Notes: a model not told the origin generated them from the sequence alone. 64,000 nucleotides of DNA from CALCKU01 sp964654665 (GCA_964654665.1 CAZZKV010000014.1:1-64000); one strand, 5' to 3'; counted from the stretch's first letter, positions 47,301 to 56,100 are shown. A program made the numbers and translations.

Positions 47301-47410
47301 AGCCGAAAGACCCGCAGAAATCTCAAAATTATAAAGCTAAAGAGGAACGCCGGATGGCGGATTCCCCTTTTGCGGCTTTAGCCGCTCTTAAAACGCCAAA
47401 GAAGGATTGA
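44354..47410 (+). CDS. Suv3-like DExH helicase with long low-complexity tail
   Basis: The 1018-residue protein starts with a superfamily 2 helicase core: Walker A G-P-T-N-T-G-K-T (11-18), D-E-V-Q (93-96), G-A-L-S-P-R-T-R, an A-T-D-A-I-G-M-G-L-N motif V and Q-I-A-G-R-A-G-R-F motif VI. This is the Suv3 group, RNA helicases tied to RNA turnover. Residues about 805-920 are a Lys/Glu/Ala then Thr/Pro/Glu-rich low-complexity segment, followed by a basic tail ending near K-K-D. The start at 44354 begins just before the P-loop. An S4 RNA-binding gene follows after 3 bases. Confidence 0.88.
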   Translation: MTPPILKAVLGPTNTGKTHYAVERMLGRDSGVIGLPLRLLAREVYDKICAIKTPAQCALVTGEEKIIPKTAHYFVCTAEAMPTDRRFSFAAIDEVQLMANPERGHIFTDRVLNYRGSQETLLMGSDTARPVLETLLPDIRFDYRERFSTLSYSGPMRLTRLPKRSVIVAFSAKDVYTIAELVRRYRGGAAVVMGALSPRTRNAQAELFQSGDVDFLIATDAIGMGLNLNTDHVAFAAMSKFDGRRRRYLHPMEAGQIAGRAGRFRNHGTFGTTGDCPEMDDNLVSRIENHKYDAFQYAEWRNAALDFSSFDSLMESLHMPRPIRRLRRVKGTVDEQALERMSAITEIRVQLTTPLAVRRLWEICQIPDFRNLTIDAHVRLLQDIYGHISEQGFLPDDYLDKHILRLDQTEGDVHLLSSRLAQIRTWTYCANKLNWSFDSKHWIKRTRMVEDRLSDALHERLTARFVDRRTSALLKGIGAGAYMEASLKDNGDVMVDDHIIGHLDGLTFKIAASGTDLEAKALQAAAEKVVGPEVNRKLTSLCGGSHAIFTLSERGKIMWGGQAVGRIARGGSILNPDAELIGGDLGNANLRQLAQDRMRDFLRGEVAAKLSCLSKLKVLSEAPETPPEARGLAYQMFQNNGSLERRPHLAEIKAADQDARRALRQAGMVFGFYNLYLKDLMKPKPANLLSLLTAYGAGGDGMPFIPFAGVTSLANEGQFDSENFSDLALSSAGYKACGPRIIRFDILNRLSGLIRQAQLQSKTRKFQIMQEMLALLGCTYEDAQGVLRSLGFQSELVKREEVEAMIAKTAAEEKVRAEKKAEKEKAEAQKKAANQPAVSETLEDTPPDATPETPENTTPDTTTDTVMNAALETPLNEKTPDGTAPEITAPKTTASEGVTSGGTPSEPRRRQRVSKPAPKPLHVYNHRKVDEETGETLEIVNNEFWVIPFKKRSRGNFSKGKGKPLHGAQKFRQNNRKAKASGKPKDPQKSQNYKAKEERRMADSPFAALAALKTPKKD

Positions 47411-47413
47411 TTT

Positions 47414-47740
47414 TTGGGCCGCACCGCTGAGCAGACTAATGATTGCGCATTGCGGCTGGATATGTGGCTTTATCGTACACGGCTTGCGAAATCCCGCACA
47501 CAGGCAGGGGGCTTGATTGCTCGGGGCAAGGTCCGCATTGACCGTAACGGGACAATGGAACGGACGCGAAAATCACATAGGTTAGTGCGGAGCGGGGACC
47601 GTATTACTTTTATGCGAGGCCAAACGCTTATTTATGTTGAAGTGTGCGGAATGCCATCGCGCCGCGGGCCGGCCGCTGAAGCACAGGAGTTTTACACGGC
47701 TTGCGAAAATGTGCCGCGCGGCTGCTCACAAAGAAGTTGA
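47414..47740 (+). CDS. S4-domain RNA-binding protein (Hsp15-like)
   Basis: A 108-residue basic protein with an S4 RNA-binding fold: L-R-L-D-M-W-L-Y-R-T-R-L, S-R-T-Q-A-G-G-L-I-A-R-G-K-V-R-I, and V-R-S-G-D-R-I-T-F. Hsp15 relatives bind stalled 50S subunits carrying nascent chains. A TTG at 47414 must serve as start because the next ATG lies inside the domain. It is almost fused to the helicase gene (3 bases apart), supporting a joint role in RNA metabolism or ribosome rescue. Confidence 0.85.
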   Translation: MGRTAEQTNDCALRLDMWLYRTRLAKSRTQAGGLIARGKVRIDRNGTMERTRKSHRLVRSGDRITFMRGQTLIYVEVCGMPSRRGPAAEAQEFYTACENVPRGCSQRS

Positions 47741-47827
47741 CGACACAGAGTTGACAAACGCTGTACCGCACGCCACATCGCGCTAGTAATAGCCGCGTAG
47801 TTTTCAGGCTCAATAACCGAGTATATC

Positions 47828-48169
47828 ATGACCTATATTGTCAAAGACGAATGTATCAAATGCAAATTTATGGATTGTGTAGAAGTATGTCCGGTTGATT
47901 GCTTTTATGAAGGCGAGAATATGCTCGTCATTCATCCTGATGAATGTATTGATTGCGGTGTATGTGAACCGGAATGCCCTGTGGATGCGATTGTTCCTGA
48001 CACGGAGGATGATCCGGATGGAAAATGGTTAGCCATTAATTCGAAATATGCGGAGCTTTGGCCAAATATTACGGTGATAGGCGAACCCCCTGCGGACCGT
48101 GAAAAATATGAGTCAGAAACAGGTAAGTTTGAAAAATACTTTAGCGAAAAGCCCGGAAAAGGCGATTAA
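47828..48169 (+). CDS. fdxA: Seven-iron ferredoxin (3Fe-4S / 4Fe-4S)
   Basis: A 113-residue ferredoxin with two cysteine clusters: C-I-K-C-K-F-M-D-C-V-E-V-C-P (first cluster, in which the pattern is that of the 3Fe-4S/4Fe-4S FdxA type) and C-I-D-C-G-V-C-E-P-E-C-P. The acidic C-terminal part with W-P-N-I-T is usual for FdxA. It acts as a low-potential cytoplasmic electron carrier. Its place between an S4 protein and carD is common in alphaproteobacteria as far as I recall. Confidence 0.95.
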   Translation: MTYIVKDECIKCKFMDCVEVCPVDCFYEGENMLVIHPDECIDCGVCEPECPVDAIVPDTEDDPDGKWLAINSKYAELWPNITVIGEPPADREKYESETGKFEKYFSEKPGKGD

Positions 48170-48235
48170 TACGGCCTTTATGCAGTAGACAATGAAATTC
48201 TGGTCAAGGGACTGGATTTTTTGTCATTTTTCTGT

Positions 48236-48241
48236 TATAAT
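48236..48241 (+). promoter_or_regulatory. Possible -10 box upstream of carD
   Basis: TATAAT at 48236-48241 matches the sigma-70 -10 consensus fully. No good -35 hexamer lies 16-18 bases upstream (a TTGTCA lies too close), so it is tentative. It would leave a leader of about 120 bases before carD. Confidence 0.3.
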
Positions 48242-48369
48242 GAAACGAAATCAACGGTGCATGTCCTTAAGAAGGCTTGAGTAAGCTGCCTTTTGGATCG
48301 CGCCGTTTGCGTTTAGAAAGATAATATACGAATTGTGAATTCGGATAATAAACCAAGGGTAATCTCTAC

Positions 48370-49002
48370 ATGACAACTCCTAAAAAGCCGGCCAAAACCA
48401 AGGCCGCAGCAAAAAAAACATCAAAAGCGAAATTATTTAAAAAAGGTCAGCATATTGTATATCCCGCCCATGGGGTCGGCGAAGTGATGGGAGTCGAGCG
48501 CGAAACTATCGCCGGATTCGATATCGAAGTTTATGTTGTTGTGTTCGAGCAGGATAAAATGACCTTACGTGTTCCAACAGCTAAAGCAAAGACATCGGGC
48601 ATGCGGGCTTTATCCAATGAATTAGTTTTGAAAGACGCATTTACAACGCTTAATGGCCGGGCTCGTATCAAGCGGACCATGTGGTCACGCCGGGCGCAAG
48701 AATATGAAGCCAAAATCAATTCGGGCGATTTAATTTTGGTCGCCGAGGTGGTGCGCGACCTGCACCGTACAGACGCTCAACCCGAACAAAGTTATTCCGA
48801 ACGCCAATTATATGAAAGCGCGCTGGACCGTATGACTCGCGAAGTTGCTGCTATTCACGGTGATGGCCGCGATGCCGCTTTGGAAGTAATTTTGGATACT
48901 TTGGCCAAAGCCCGATCTCGCCAAGCGGCAAAAGCGGCGAAAGAGGCCGAAGCCAAAGCAGATAGTGAAAATGATAATGGCGAGGCAACAGCCGCCGCCT
49001 AA
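48370..49002 (+). CDS. carD: CarD family transcriptional regulator
   Basis: CarD binds the RNA polymerase beta subunit and stabilises open promoter complexes, affecting rRNA and stringent control. The 210-residue protein has a Lys/Ala-rich N-terminal tail, the RNA-polymerase-interacting Tudor-like domain (F-K-K-G-Q-H-I-V-Y-P-A-H-G-V-G, about residues 20-80), then the helical DNA-binding domain with W-S-R-R-A-Q-E-Y-E and an Ala/Glu-rich tail. A terminator follows 22 bases after the stop. The transcript appears monocistronic. Confidence 0.94.
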   Translation: MTTPKKPAKTKAAAKKTSKAKLFKKGQHIVYPAHGVGEVMGVERETIAGFDIEVYVVVFEQDKMTLRVPTAKAKTSGMRALSNELVLKDAFTTLNGRARIKRTMWSRRAQEYEAKINSGDLILVAEVVRDLHRTDAQPEQSYSERQLYESALDRMTREVAAIHGDGRDAALEVILDTLAKARSRQAAKAAKEAEAKADSENDNGEATAAA

Positions 49003-49023
49003 ACTGTCTACTTCTATATTTAA

Positions 49024-49058
49024 AACCCTGTGCACTCCTGCCGTGCGCAGGGTTTTTT
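49024..49058 (+). terminator. Rho-independent terminator after carD
   Basis: A 10-pair stem CCCTGTGCAC/GTGCGCAGGG (one G-U wobble), short loop and six T residues at 49053-49058. It separates carD from hisS; the hisS start at 49117 lies 58 bases later. Confidence 0.9.
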
Positions 49059-49116
49059 ATTGTGCGAGGCGTTAAAACCGCTTACACCGCGCAGCGAAGT
49101 TAGAAGCGAAATTCAC

Positions 49117-50598
49117 ATGTCCAAAAAGCAAAAACCCGTCCGCCCCAAAGCTCGCCGCCCCCGCGGCTTTGAGGATCGTCCCGCCGCTATTTTGCGTGCC
49201 GAAACCGCCTTGATCGCCAAAGCATATGCGGTGTATGATAGTTTTGGTTTTGAGCCCTTGCAAACGCCTGCTTTTGAATTTGCTGATGTGCTTGGAAAGT
49301 TTTTACCCGATGAGGACCGCCCCAATGTCGGGGTTTTTGCTCTACGCGATGATGATGATCAATGGTTGTCTTTGCGATATGATTTAACGGCACCATTGGC
49401 CCGTTATGTTGCGGAACATTATGATGCTCTGGCCAAACCCTTTCGCCGGTATCAATCCGGGAGTGTGTTTCGGAATGAAAAACCGGGCCCCGGACGGTTT
49501 CGTGAATTTGTGCAATGTGATGCCGATAGCGTTGGGGCTGGTGGCCCTGTCGCTGATGCTGAGATGATTATGATTGCGGCCGAAATTGCCCGCGCGGCTG
49601 GTTTAAACGACGGGCAATATGCAGTCAGAGTGAATAACCGTAAATTACTCGACGGTATTTTGGAAAGTTCAGGGGTTCCCAATACACAAGCCGGAGCGCA
49701 ACAGCGCCTGCAAGTGCTTCGCGCGATTGATAAGTTGGACCGTCTAGGCGCAGGCGGGGTCGAGGCTTTATTGGGCGAAGGGCGCGAAGATGAGAGCGGG
49801 GATTATACTGAAGGGGCGAAATTATCCCCTGCCGGTATCAAAGCCGTTCTCGGGTTTACCACGGCCTCTGCGCCCGATAGGGGCGATACAATTGCCGCGC
49901 TGGAAACATTGGTCGGGACGTCCGAGCGCGGGCAAGCCGGGTGTGATGAACTGCGCCAGATTGATGCGCTGCTCAATGCCACAGGATTTAGTCATGACCG
50001 CGTAAGTTTTGATACCTCCGTTGTGCGCGGCCTCGGATATTATACTGGCCCCGTCTTTGAGGTGGAACTGCTGGCCGATATTAAAGATCGCAAAGGGCGG
50101 CCTGTGCGGATTGGCTCTATTGGCGGCGGCGGACGTTATGATGATCTTGTGTCGCGCTTTCGCGGCCAGATAGTGCCGGCTACCGGATTTAGCTTTGGCG
50201 TATCGCGTTTTCTATCGGCTTTAGAAAAGATGGATGCACTGGAAAACGCCACTGAGCCGCCGATTATTATTTGCGCTTTTGACCGATCGCTCATGCCGGA
50301 ATATTTTCAAATGGCAAGTGAATTACGTGCCGCAGGGTTTCGCACTGAGGTCTTTGTCGGGTCAGGTAATGTCACCAAACAAATGAAATATGCTGATCGG
50401 CGCGGGGCGAAACTGGCTATATTGATGGGCGAAGATGAGCGGGCAAATGGCCATGTCACACTGAAAGATTTGGAACAGGGCGCACAAATGGCCAAGGCGA
50501 TACAGAGTAATGAAGAATGGAAATCAACGCGCCCCGCGCAAGAAACCATAGCACGCGGCACATTGGTGGCTGCCGTACAGGCCTTACTATCTGCTTAG
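49117..50598 (+). CDS. hisS: Histidyl-tRNA synthetase
   Basis: A 493-residue class II synthetase for tRNA-His, starting at ATG 49117 (an in-frame ORF extension to 49030 crosses the carD terminator and is rejected). It has the class II motif 2 region F-R-x-E-K-P-G-P-G-R-x-R-E-F, the histidine motif R-G-L-G-Y-Y-T-G-P-V-F-E (usual R-G-L-D-Y-Y), G-G-R-Y-D-D-L, and a C-terminal anticodon-binding domain. The G in place of D and the length fit the divergent HisRS of many alphaproteobacteria, whose tRNA-His lacks G-1. HisZ, the regulatory paralogue, is less likely because the anticodon domain is present. Confidence 0.93.
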   Translation: MSKKQKPVRPKARRPRGFEDRPAAILRAETALIAKAYAVYDSFGFEPLQTPAFEFADVLGKFLPDEDRPNVGVFALRDDDDQWLSLRYDLTAPLARYVAEHYDALAKPFRRYQSGSVFRNEKPGPGRFREFVQCDADSVGAGGPVADAEMIMIAAEIARAAGLNDGQYAVRVNNRKLLDGILESSGVPNTQAGAQQRLQVLRAIDKLDRLGAGGVEALLGEGREDESGDYTEGAKLSPAGIKAVLGFTTASAPDRGDTIAALETLVGTSERGQAGCDELRQIDALLNATGFSHDRVSFDTSVVRGLGYYTGPVFEVELLADIKDRKGRPVRIGSIGGGGRYDDLVSRFRGQIVPATGFSFGVSRFLSALEKMDALENATEPPIIICAFDRSLMPEYFQMASELRAAGFRTEVFVGSGNVTKQMKYADRRGAKLAILMGEDERANGHVTLKDLEQGAQMAKAIQSNEEWKSTRPAQETIARGTLVAAVQALLSA

Positions 50599-50623
50599 GT
50601 TAGTGGTGTAAAAGATGACCCTG

Positions 50624-50927
50624 TTATGGGGCGCGGGCGAAATCTAACAAATTTTGAGCCTGTTTTTTAATCGCCGGTGATCGTGTTTTGTTCAGAACTT
50701 TCGTGGCCAGTTGACTTGCGCGCTTTTTGTCTCCGCCGCGAGCGAGAATGGCAATGAGTAGTAGGTTTTTATTCGTAATACCATAGAATTGCATGGGTTG
50801 TAATTCGGGAGTGTTTTGTAAATCATATAAACCCAGAATGTTTTCGCGAAATAATTCTCAATAATAAAGCGTCCGATGGGCTTGTTTCGCTGAGACTAAA
50901 AATAAAAAAGAGAAAAAACCGGATCAT
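50624..50927 (-). pseudogene. Small secreted protein gene with an apparent +1 frameshift
   Basis: On the minus strand an ATG at 50927 opens a hydrophobic signal-like start (M-I-R-F-F-L-F-F-I-F-S-L-S), then S-E-T-S-P-S-D-A-L-L-L, and stops after 33 codons. The next frame continues without break for about 75 codons (E-N-I-L-G-L-Y-D-L-Q-N through D-F-A-R-A-P, stop at 50624). The total of 304 bases is one more than a multiple of three. Removing one A from the A4 run (50841-50844) would give a continuous protein of about 100 residues. It is either a sequencing/assembly error or a recent pseudogene. No family recognised. It follows the DUF4345 gene by 3 bases. Confidence 0.6.
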
Positions 50928-50930
50928 ATA

Positions 50931-51296
50931 TTAAGCCTTAGATCGTCTATATAAGAAAAACCCGAGGCTGGCCCAGACAAGTTCAAATGCGATTTCGCCA
51001 TATGTTTGTCTCGGCCCGCTGCCGTCCAGTATCAGGCCTAATAACCGCCCAGCGGCGAAAGATAAAGTGACCAAAACAACGGCAAGGGTGATGACTTTAA
51101 GCGTGGAGCTGTGTTGTGTTGCCCACCATAAAATGATGCCTAGCGCCGCCATAGCCATAGATATTGCCCTGATTTGGTGAAGCCCTAATACATCAGGTGT
51201 CCAGCCCATAAGTCCGGCCATTATATGCGGGGCAAAGGCCCCGAAGAGGCCATAAAGGCTATAAAAAATGGCGTTGAGTAATAGATAGGGTTTCAT
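50931..51296 (-). CDS. Small membrane protein, DUF4345-like
   Basis: A 121-residue protein with four hydrophobic helices. The first holds an A-P-H-I-M-A-G-L-M-G-W segment and the second begins with H-Q-I-R-A-I-S-M-A-M-A-A-L-G, a pattern of DUF4345 proteins (E-I-R-A-x-Y-G-G in typical members). Function unknown. It lies between the metallopeptidase gene and the frameshifted small secreted gene on the same strand. Confidence 0.7.
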   Translation of the reverse strand: MKPYLLLNAIFYSLYGLFGAFAPHIMAGLMGWTPDVLGLHQIRAISMAMAALGIILWWATQHSSTLKVITLAVVLVTLSFAAGRLLGLILDGSGPRQTYGEIAFELVWASLGFFLYRRSKA

Positions 51297-51320
51297 AGTA
51301 TACGCCTCAGATTATGTGGG

Positions 51321-51530
51321 TGCCTCAGATTATATATTTGGGAAGTCCCGCTTATTTGTTTTTAAGATGATTAGANNNNNNNNNNNNNNNNNNNNNNNNN
51401 NNNNNNNNNNNNNNNNNNNNNNNNNNNNNNNNNNNNNNNNNNNNNNNNNNNNNNNNNNNNNNNNNNNNNNNNNNNTGCCTCAGATTATATATTTGGGAAG
51501 TCCCGCTTATTTGTTTTTAAGATGATTAGA
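51321..51530. repeat. 55-bp exact direct repeat flanking gap 2
   Basis: Bases 51321-51375 and 51476-51530 are identical over 55 positions and directly border the 100-N run on each side. They cover the 3' end of the metallopeptidase gene. This is most simply the shared k-mer overlap of two contig ends that were scaffolded without being merged, so the repeat and the gap are probably not real. Confidence 0.93.
51376..51475. other. Assembly gap of exactly 100 N
   Basis: A run of 100 N between two identical 55-base segments. If the overlap is collapsed, the true distance from the metallopeptidase stop to the DUF4345 start is about 55 bases. Confidence 0.98.
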
Positions 51531-52994
51531 GAGTTGCCGTGCCCCGATTCGAATTTCCGGCGTATATCCCCATTGCAAAGCAAATTCGGCAATATCTCTG
51601 GCAGATTGATAGTCACGGGCTTTCAGATAGATACTGGCCAGATTGAGATTGCTGCCAGCAAATTGCGCATCACGGTAATATTGGCGGGCCAAATTAGCCG
51701 CTTTGACAGCCTTTCGGATATCACAATTCACCGGACCGCAGGCCGAAGCAAAATGATAGCTGGCGGATGGGTCGTGTGCGTTTTTTGTAATGAGTTGTGC
51801 AAATAAGTCTTTGGCGTCAATCAAATCTTGTGTCTTCCGGGTTTCAGAATATTGCAACATCAGAATTTCGCCAGAGGTGCGGACCACTTCATCCTTATCG
51901 GCTGCGAGGGTTTTGGCTTTGCCGATATAGTTTTGCGCTGCTTCAAAATCATTGGCTCTGGCCGCTATATCCGCGCGTCCGGCCCAAATATCGGCAGCAT
52001 AATCGGAACCTTCAGGTATTTTATCATAGAGGGCAATCGCTCTGTCCCGTCCTGCCTTGCTGCCGGAAAAATGACGGGCAACATCTGCCATATAATAGGC
52101 GCCATCAATTTTGGATAAGGCCCGGCTGGTAACGACAACATCTTCAACGGTTTTCGCCGCATAGGTTCCGACAGGAAATTTATTGGCCTTTAGGTATGCG
52201 CGTAATTTTGATTCAAACGCTTTGGCATCCATTCCAAAGCTGTCTTCAAAGGTTTTAAGCGGATCATGGGAGCCAGGCAGGGCTTTTACATAGGCCTGCA
52301 TTTTTTTGCCCATCTCTTTATGGCTGAGAATATAATGTACCGCGAGCCAGCTTTGGGCATAAAAAAGGGCCCGCTCCCGGCGGTCCGCCCGCCCGCGTTT
52401 ATTGCGGTCAAATGGATAATTTCTTACAGAGCCTAGAATAACATCCATCGGCATCCAGCTTAGCCGTTGCAGCGGATAGGCATGGCTGTCATCGGGAGCC
52501 CCGATTGTGAATTTATCGTCCTTATATTTATAGGTGGCAAGATATTCGGCATAACCTTCATTAAACCAGCGCGGATATTGGTCTTTTGTATTTAAAGCGA
52601 TCAAGTGATGAACATATTCATGATAGGCAATATGGGCTGCGCGGTTGTTCCGGTTAAACCCGGATTTGGCGTTGAGTAAAAACGCCGGCCCGCGCAGAGT
52701 TGTTTGATACATGCCGCCGAAATTATCTGTGCCCAGAATGGCTTTGATCTGTTTTTTGCTTTTTACCGCATAAATACGGATAGGGGTGAGTTCCGGCTGC
52801 CCGCTAGCACCAAGGGCTTGAAAAACATTGCGGCGATAAAACTCAAGATTTCGAACAAGTTTTTCAGCCTGACTTTGTTTGACATCGCCTCTAAATAAAA
52901 AATTTTCCGAGCGGGCTTCGACCCATCCCGCATCAGCGGCCGGACTCCATATCCATGAAAGAGCGTAAAGACACGATAGATAGATGATGCGCAT
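51507..52994 (-). CDS. Exported zinc metallopeptidase-like protein with TPR-like C-terminal half
   Basis: The 495-residue protein has a signal peptide (about residues 1-22), then a gluzincin-type domain with the zinc motif H-E-Y-V-H at 125-129 and a downstream glutamate in F-N-E-G-Y-A-E (E146), as in DUF1570/peptidase-MA proteins. From about residue 290 it becomes a series of paired helices with TPR spacing (A-x-x-Y-x-K-I and A-R-D-Y-Q-S-A-R-D-I-A patterns). Substrate unknown; periplasmic location likely. Its last 8 codons lie in the 55-base repeat that borders gap 2, so the end is secure only if the join is. Confidence 0.85.
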   Translation of the reverse strand: MRIIYLSCLYALSWIWSPAADAGWVEARSENFLFRGDVKQSQAEKLVRNLEFYRRNVFQALGASGQPELTPIRIYAVKSKKQIKAILGTDNFGGMYQTTLRGPAFLLNAKSGFNRNNRAAHIAYHEYVHHLIALNTKDQYPRWFNEGYAEYLATYKYKDDKFTIGAPDDSHAYPLQRLSWMPMDVILGSVRNYPFDRNKRGRADRRERALFYAQSWLAVHYILSHKEMGKKMQAYVKALPGSHDPLKTFEDSFGMDAKAFESKLRAYLKANKFPVGTYAAKTVEDVVVTSRALSKIDGAYYMADVARHFSGSKAGRDRAIALYDKIPEGSDYAADIWAGRADIAARANDFEAAQNYIGKAKTLAADKDEVVRTSGEILMLQYSETRKTQDLIDAKDLFAQLITKNAHDPSASYHFASACGPVNCDIRKAVKAANLARQYYRDAQFAGSNLNLASIYLKARDYQSARDIAEFALQWGYTPEIRIGARQLSNHLKNK

Positions 52995-53107
52995 GGCTTA
53001 ATTGTGCCGAATTCAAACATAAAGGTCAAATACAGGTTGCGGATTGACATCTTCGATTTTGTGATTGTTTCGATAAAAATGGCTTAAATTTAGCGCCAGA
53101 CCATGAG

Positions 53108-53123
53108 CGTGACACAAGTCACA
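53108..53123 (+). promoter_or_regulatory. CRP/FNR-family operator-like palindrome upstream of RTX gene
   Basis: CGTGA-CACAAG-TCACA at 53108-53123 matches the CRP consensus TGTGA-N6-TCACA at 9 of 10 positions. It lies 58 bases upstream of the RTX start, in a divergent intergenic region (52995-53181). A TTGACA hexamer at 53044-53049 is present too but has no clear partner. Identity of the regulator is unknown. Confidence 0.5.
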
Positions 53124-53181
53124 TTCAAAGAGTTAAATATGTATTAATTTTGGTTACGACAAAAATATGAGGCGCATCATT

Positions 53182-56100
53182 ATGAATGTTATTACATTTT
53201 CCGAATTTGATTTAGGTACCGAAAACCCGGTTTTTGATATTGACGGCAATACGGTTTTCACCTCCGGGGGCATTCGCTCGGATAGTGCCAATCCAACCTC
53301 GCCGGTTTTAGCAGGCAGTGTGAATAGTTTTGATCCGCCGATTAGTGTCAATTTCGAGCATCCTGTGGATTTTGTCAGTTTTGATGCTGGTTTTTTTGAT
53401 AATCTCGGCAGTACCGAAATTGTATTTTTTGACTCTTTGGGGAATATTTTACAACGGCAATTCAATAGTACCGGTAATGGGATAGAAACGTTCTCGCTGA
53501 GCAGTGAGATCGGCATTGCCGGATTTACAGTGCGAGCTATTAGTTTAGAAGAAGCCGGATTTGCGATTGATAATCTGAATATTGGAGAGGCGATATTACC
53601 TGTGCAATTAGCGCTGGAAGTCCCCTCAGCTAGCACTGAGGCGATTACTGAAATTGGTGTTCTTGACGGGCGAGCGGGTGACATTTTTATTGATAACTTG
53701 GGCCCTAATGATCCCTCAGATGCTTTTCAGTTCGAATTTTCAAATGCCGTTACTGTTACATGGCGGGTCTGGCGGGCCAATGATCCTGACGCTGTAACGG
53801 AAATTACGGCCGATTATGATGCCGGTATCAATCAAATTCGCGTTCTGGCAGACCAAGATCTATTCAGCCAACAGAATTATATTTTGGAACTAGCCAGTGT
53901 CTCAATTACGGACGATCCAAAAGAACAAGCCATCGATGATCTATCGACAACAATCGCGCGGTCATTGTTTAAATTTGCCGTGTTGGATTTGAAGGACCTA
54001 GCGCTGGCATTTGCTGCTACAATTGAAACATCGGCCGATGCGATAAATTTATATAATGGCATTCAAAAAAAACTGGGCGTTGCCGGAATTTTACTGGATG
54101 CTGGATTTAGGCTTAATGACGCGCTTCAGGCCGATGATGTTGGGCGGGCCTTATTTATTGAAACGTTAGATTTTTTCACAGCTACGTCTTTGTCTCTGGG
54201 CGCGGCGGCTGCCGGGTCGTGGATTAATCCTGTTGCAGGTGTATTGTCGGGTCTGATATCGGGCGTTGTTTATACGGCTACAATATCGGATGAGGTACGC
54301 CAATTAGGGGCTGATACCTATGACGGCTTACCCGCTAATAGCTTCGAAGGGCCAGAGAACGCTATGGCCGCCGAGGCTGTTGAGTTTATTCAATTTGATG
54401 AAGACTGGTATCTTGAAACCTATAGCGATGCATTGGCGGCTGTGACCAATGGGGCCTATGCTAATGCCTATCTATATTATTTTGCCGAAGGTGCGGCGCT
54501 CGGTCATTTGCCTAATGCTACGGCACAAATCCTTGATCCTGAAGATCTCAGAGACGGTAATAATACGGATTTAGGCAATTACGAGGGACGATTATCACTT
54601 GCCAATATAACTCTAGGCGACATGAGAGGCGACGGTATTTCGCAACCGGAAGCCGAACTGGTTACGCGTTTAAATGATTTGCGCACAAACGGGCTAGAGT
54701 TAGCTCTAAATAATGAACTGAGCGCTATCGCCAACCGCAAAGCCTTTGATCTATCCCATAATTTTGTTGAATCGGCTATTACGCGTATGGCCAGAGATCC
54801 TGACGGTTGGGCAGAGCTTTGGGCGGACCAGCAAGGCTTTGAGGAAGGCATAGAAAGTTCCGGTCTGGATCTCAGCAATTATCAAAGCCTATCCTTTTAT
54901 GCGGTGGCTGGCACGGGTCTGTCCGCAGAAGAGGCGCTATCAGTCTTTTTCCAAAATTTCACAAGCCGAACGGATTTATTTTCCTTTAGCAATACAAATG
55001 TTGGTATTGCGGAATATGGTGGTATTTGGGTTGTTATTCTGGCCGAAACCAATCAGGCGAATGATAACATAACGCTTTCTGAAGACCTTTCCGGCGTTGT
55101 CAGAAATGGCGGTACCGGGGCTGATACTTTGGTATTAGGCACATTTGAGGGCGAGTTGAACGGGGGGGAGGGCGATGATGCGCTCTTTGGTTCTGATAAT
55201 AATGATCAGTTGAATGGCGGCGACGGTATAGACCATATAACCGGAAATTTAGGCGATGACATTATTAATGGCGGCGCGGGTAATGATTTAATAACAGCCG
55301 GGATAACGCAGGCTTTTATTATTGAAGCCCCGAGAGAGGCGGGAATAAGTCTTGGCTCGGGTCTCTTTGCTCTCCCGGTGGATGCAACCAATAATTCTAT
55401 TGAAGATGCGATAGATGTTTCTGGACTTTTTTCCTTTGAAGACAATCCCAATATAGCCAATGCTGCAACTATTCCCCATGTAACCATACAAGGAACCGGC
55501 AATGATAATACCCATTATTATAGTCTTACAGTTACCGGTGAGAATGTAACCCTGACATTCGATATTGACTTTGCCCGGAGCGATACAGGATCATTTGACA
55601 GCTTTATTCAAGTCTTTAACGAAACGGGTGAATTGCTTTCGACTAATGATGATGCGGATACGAATTTGGGCGGAGATGGCTCTATATCCAGCCTTGACTC
55701 ATTTACCTCAATTAATGTTGGCCCTGGTACCTATATTGTTGCTGTTGGTGCTTTTCCGTCGCTGTCAAATATTCCGGTGGATGGGACGTATGAACTGCAA
55801 ATTTCAGTGGCAGGTGATCTATTGTCACCGACCCCTTTCGAGCCAGCCAGTGACAATGATATTATCGACGGCGGAGAGGGTGACGATACGCTTTTATATT
55901 TTGGTGATCGGGTTAATTATCAAATCACGGAGAATCCCGATGGCGGCTATGTGGTCGCTGATATTACCAACCCGAGCAATCGGGATGAAATTATTAACGT
56001 CGAATTTATTCGGTTTACCAATCAGGATGAATTGAATTTTAATATTGGCGATCTGGTCACGACTGGCGATATCATTACAGGTGATGATCAAGACAATATA

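Noticed and set aside
49030..49116. Longer N terminus for hisS
   Set aside because: It would start inside the carD terminator and adds a non-homologous leader; ATG 49117 is a better start.
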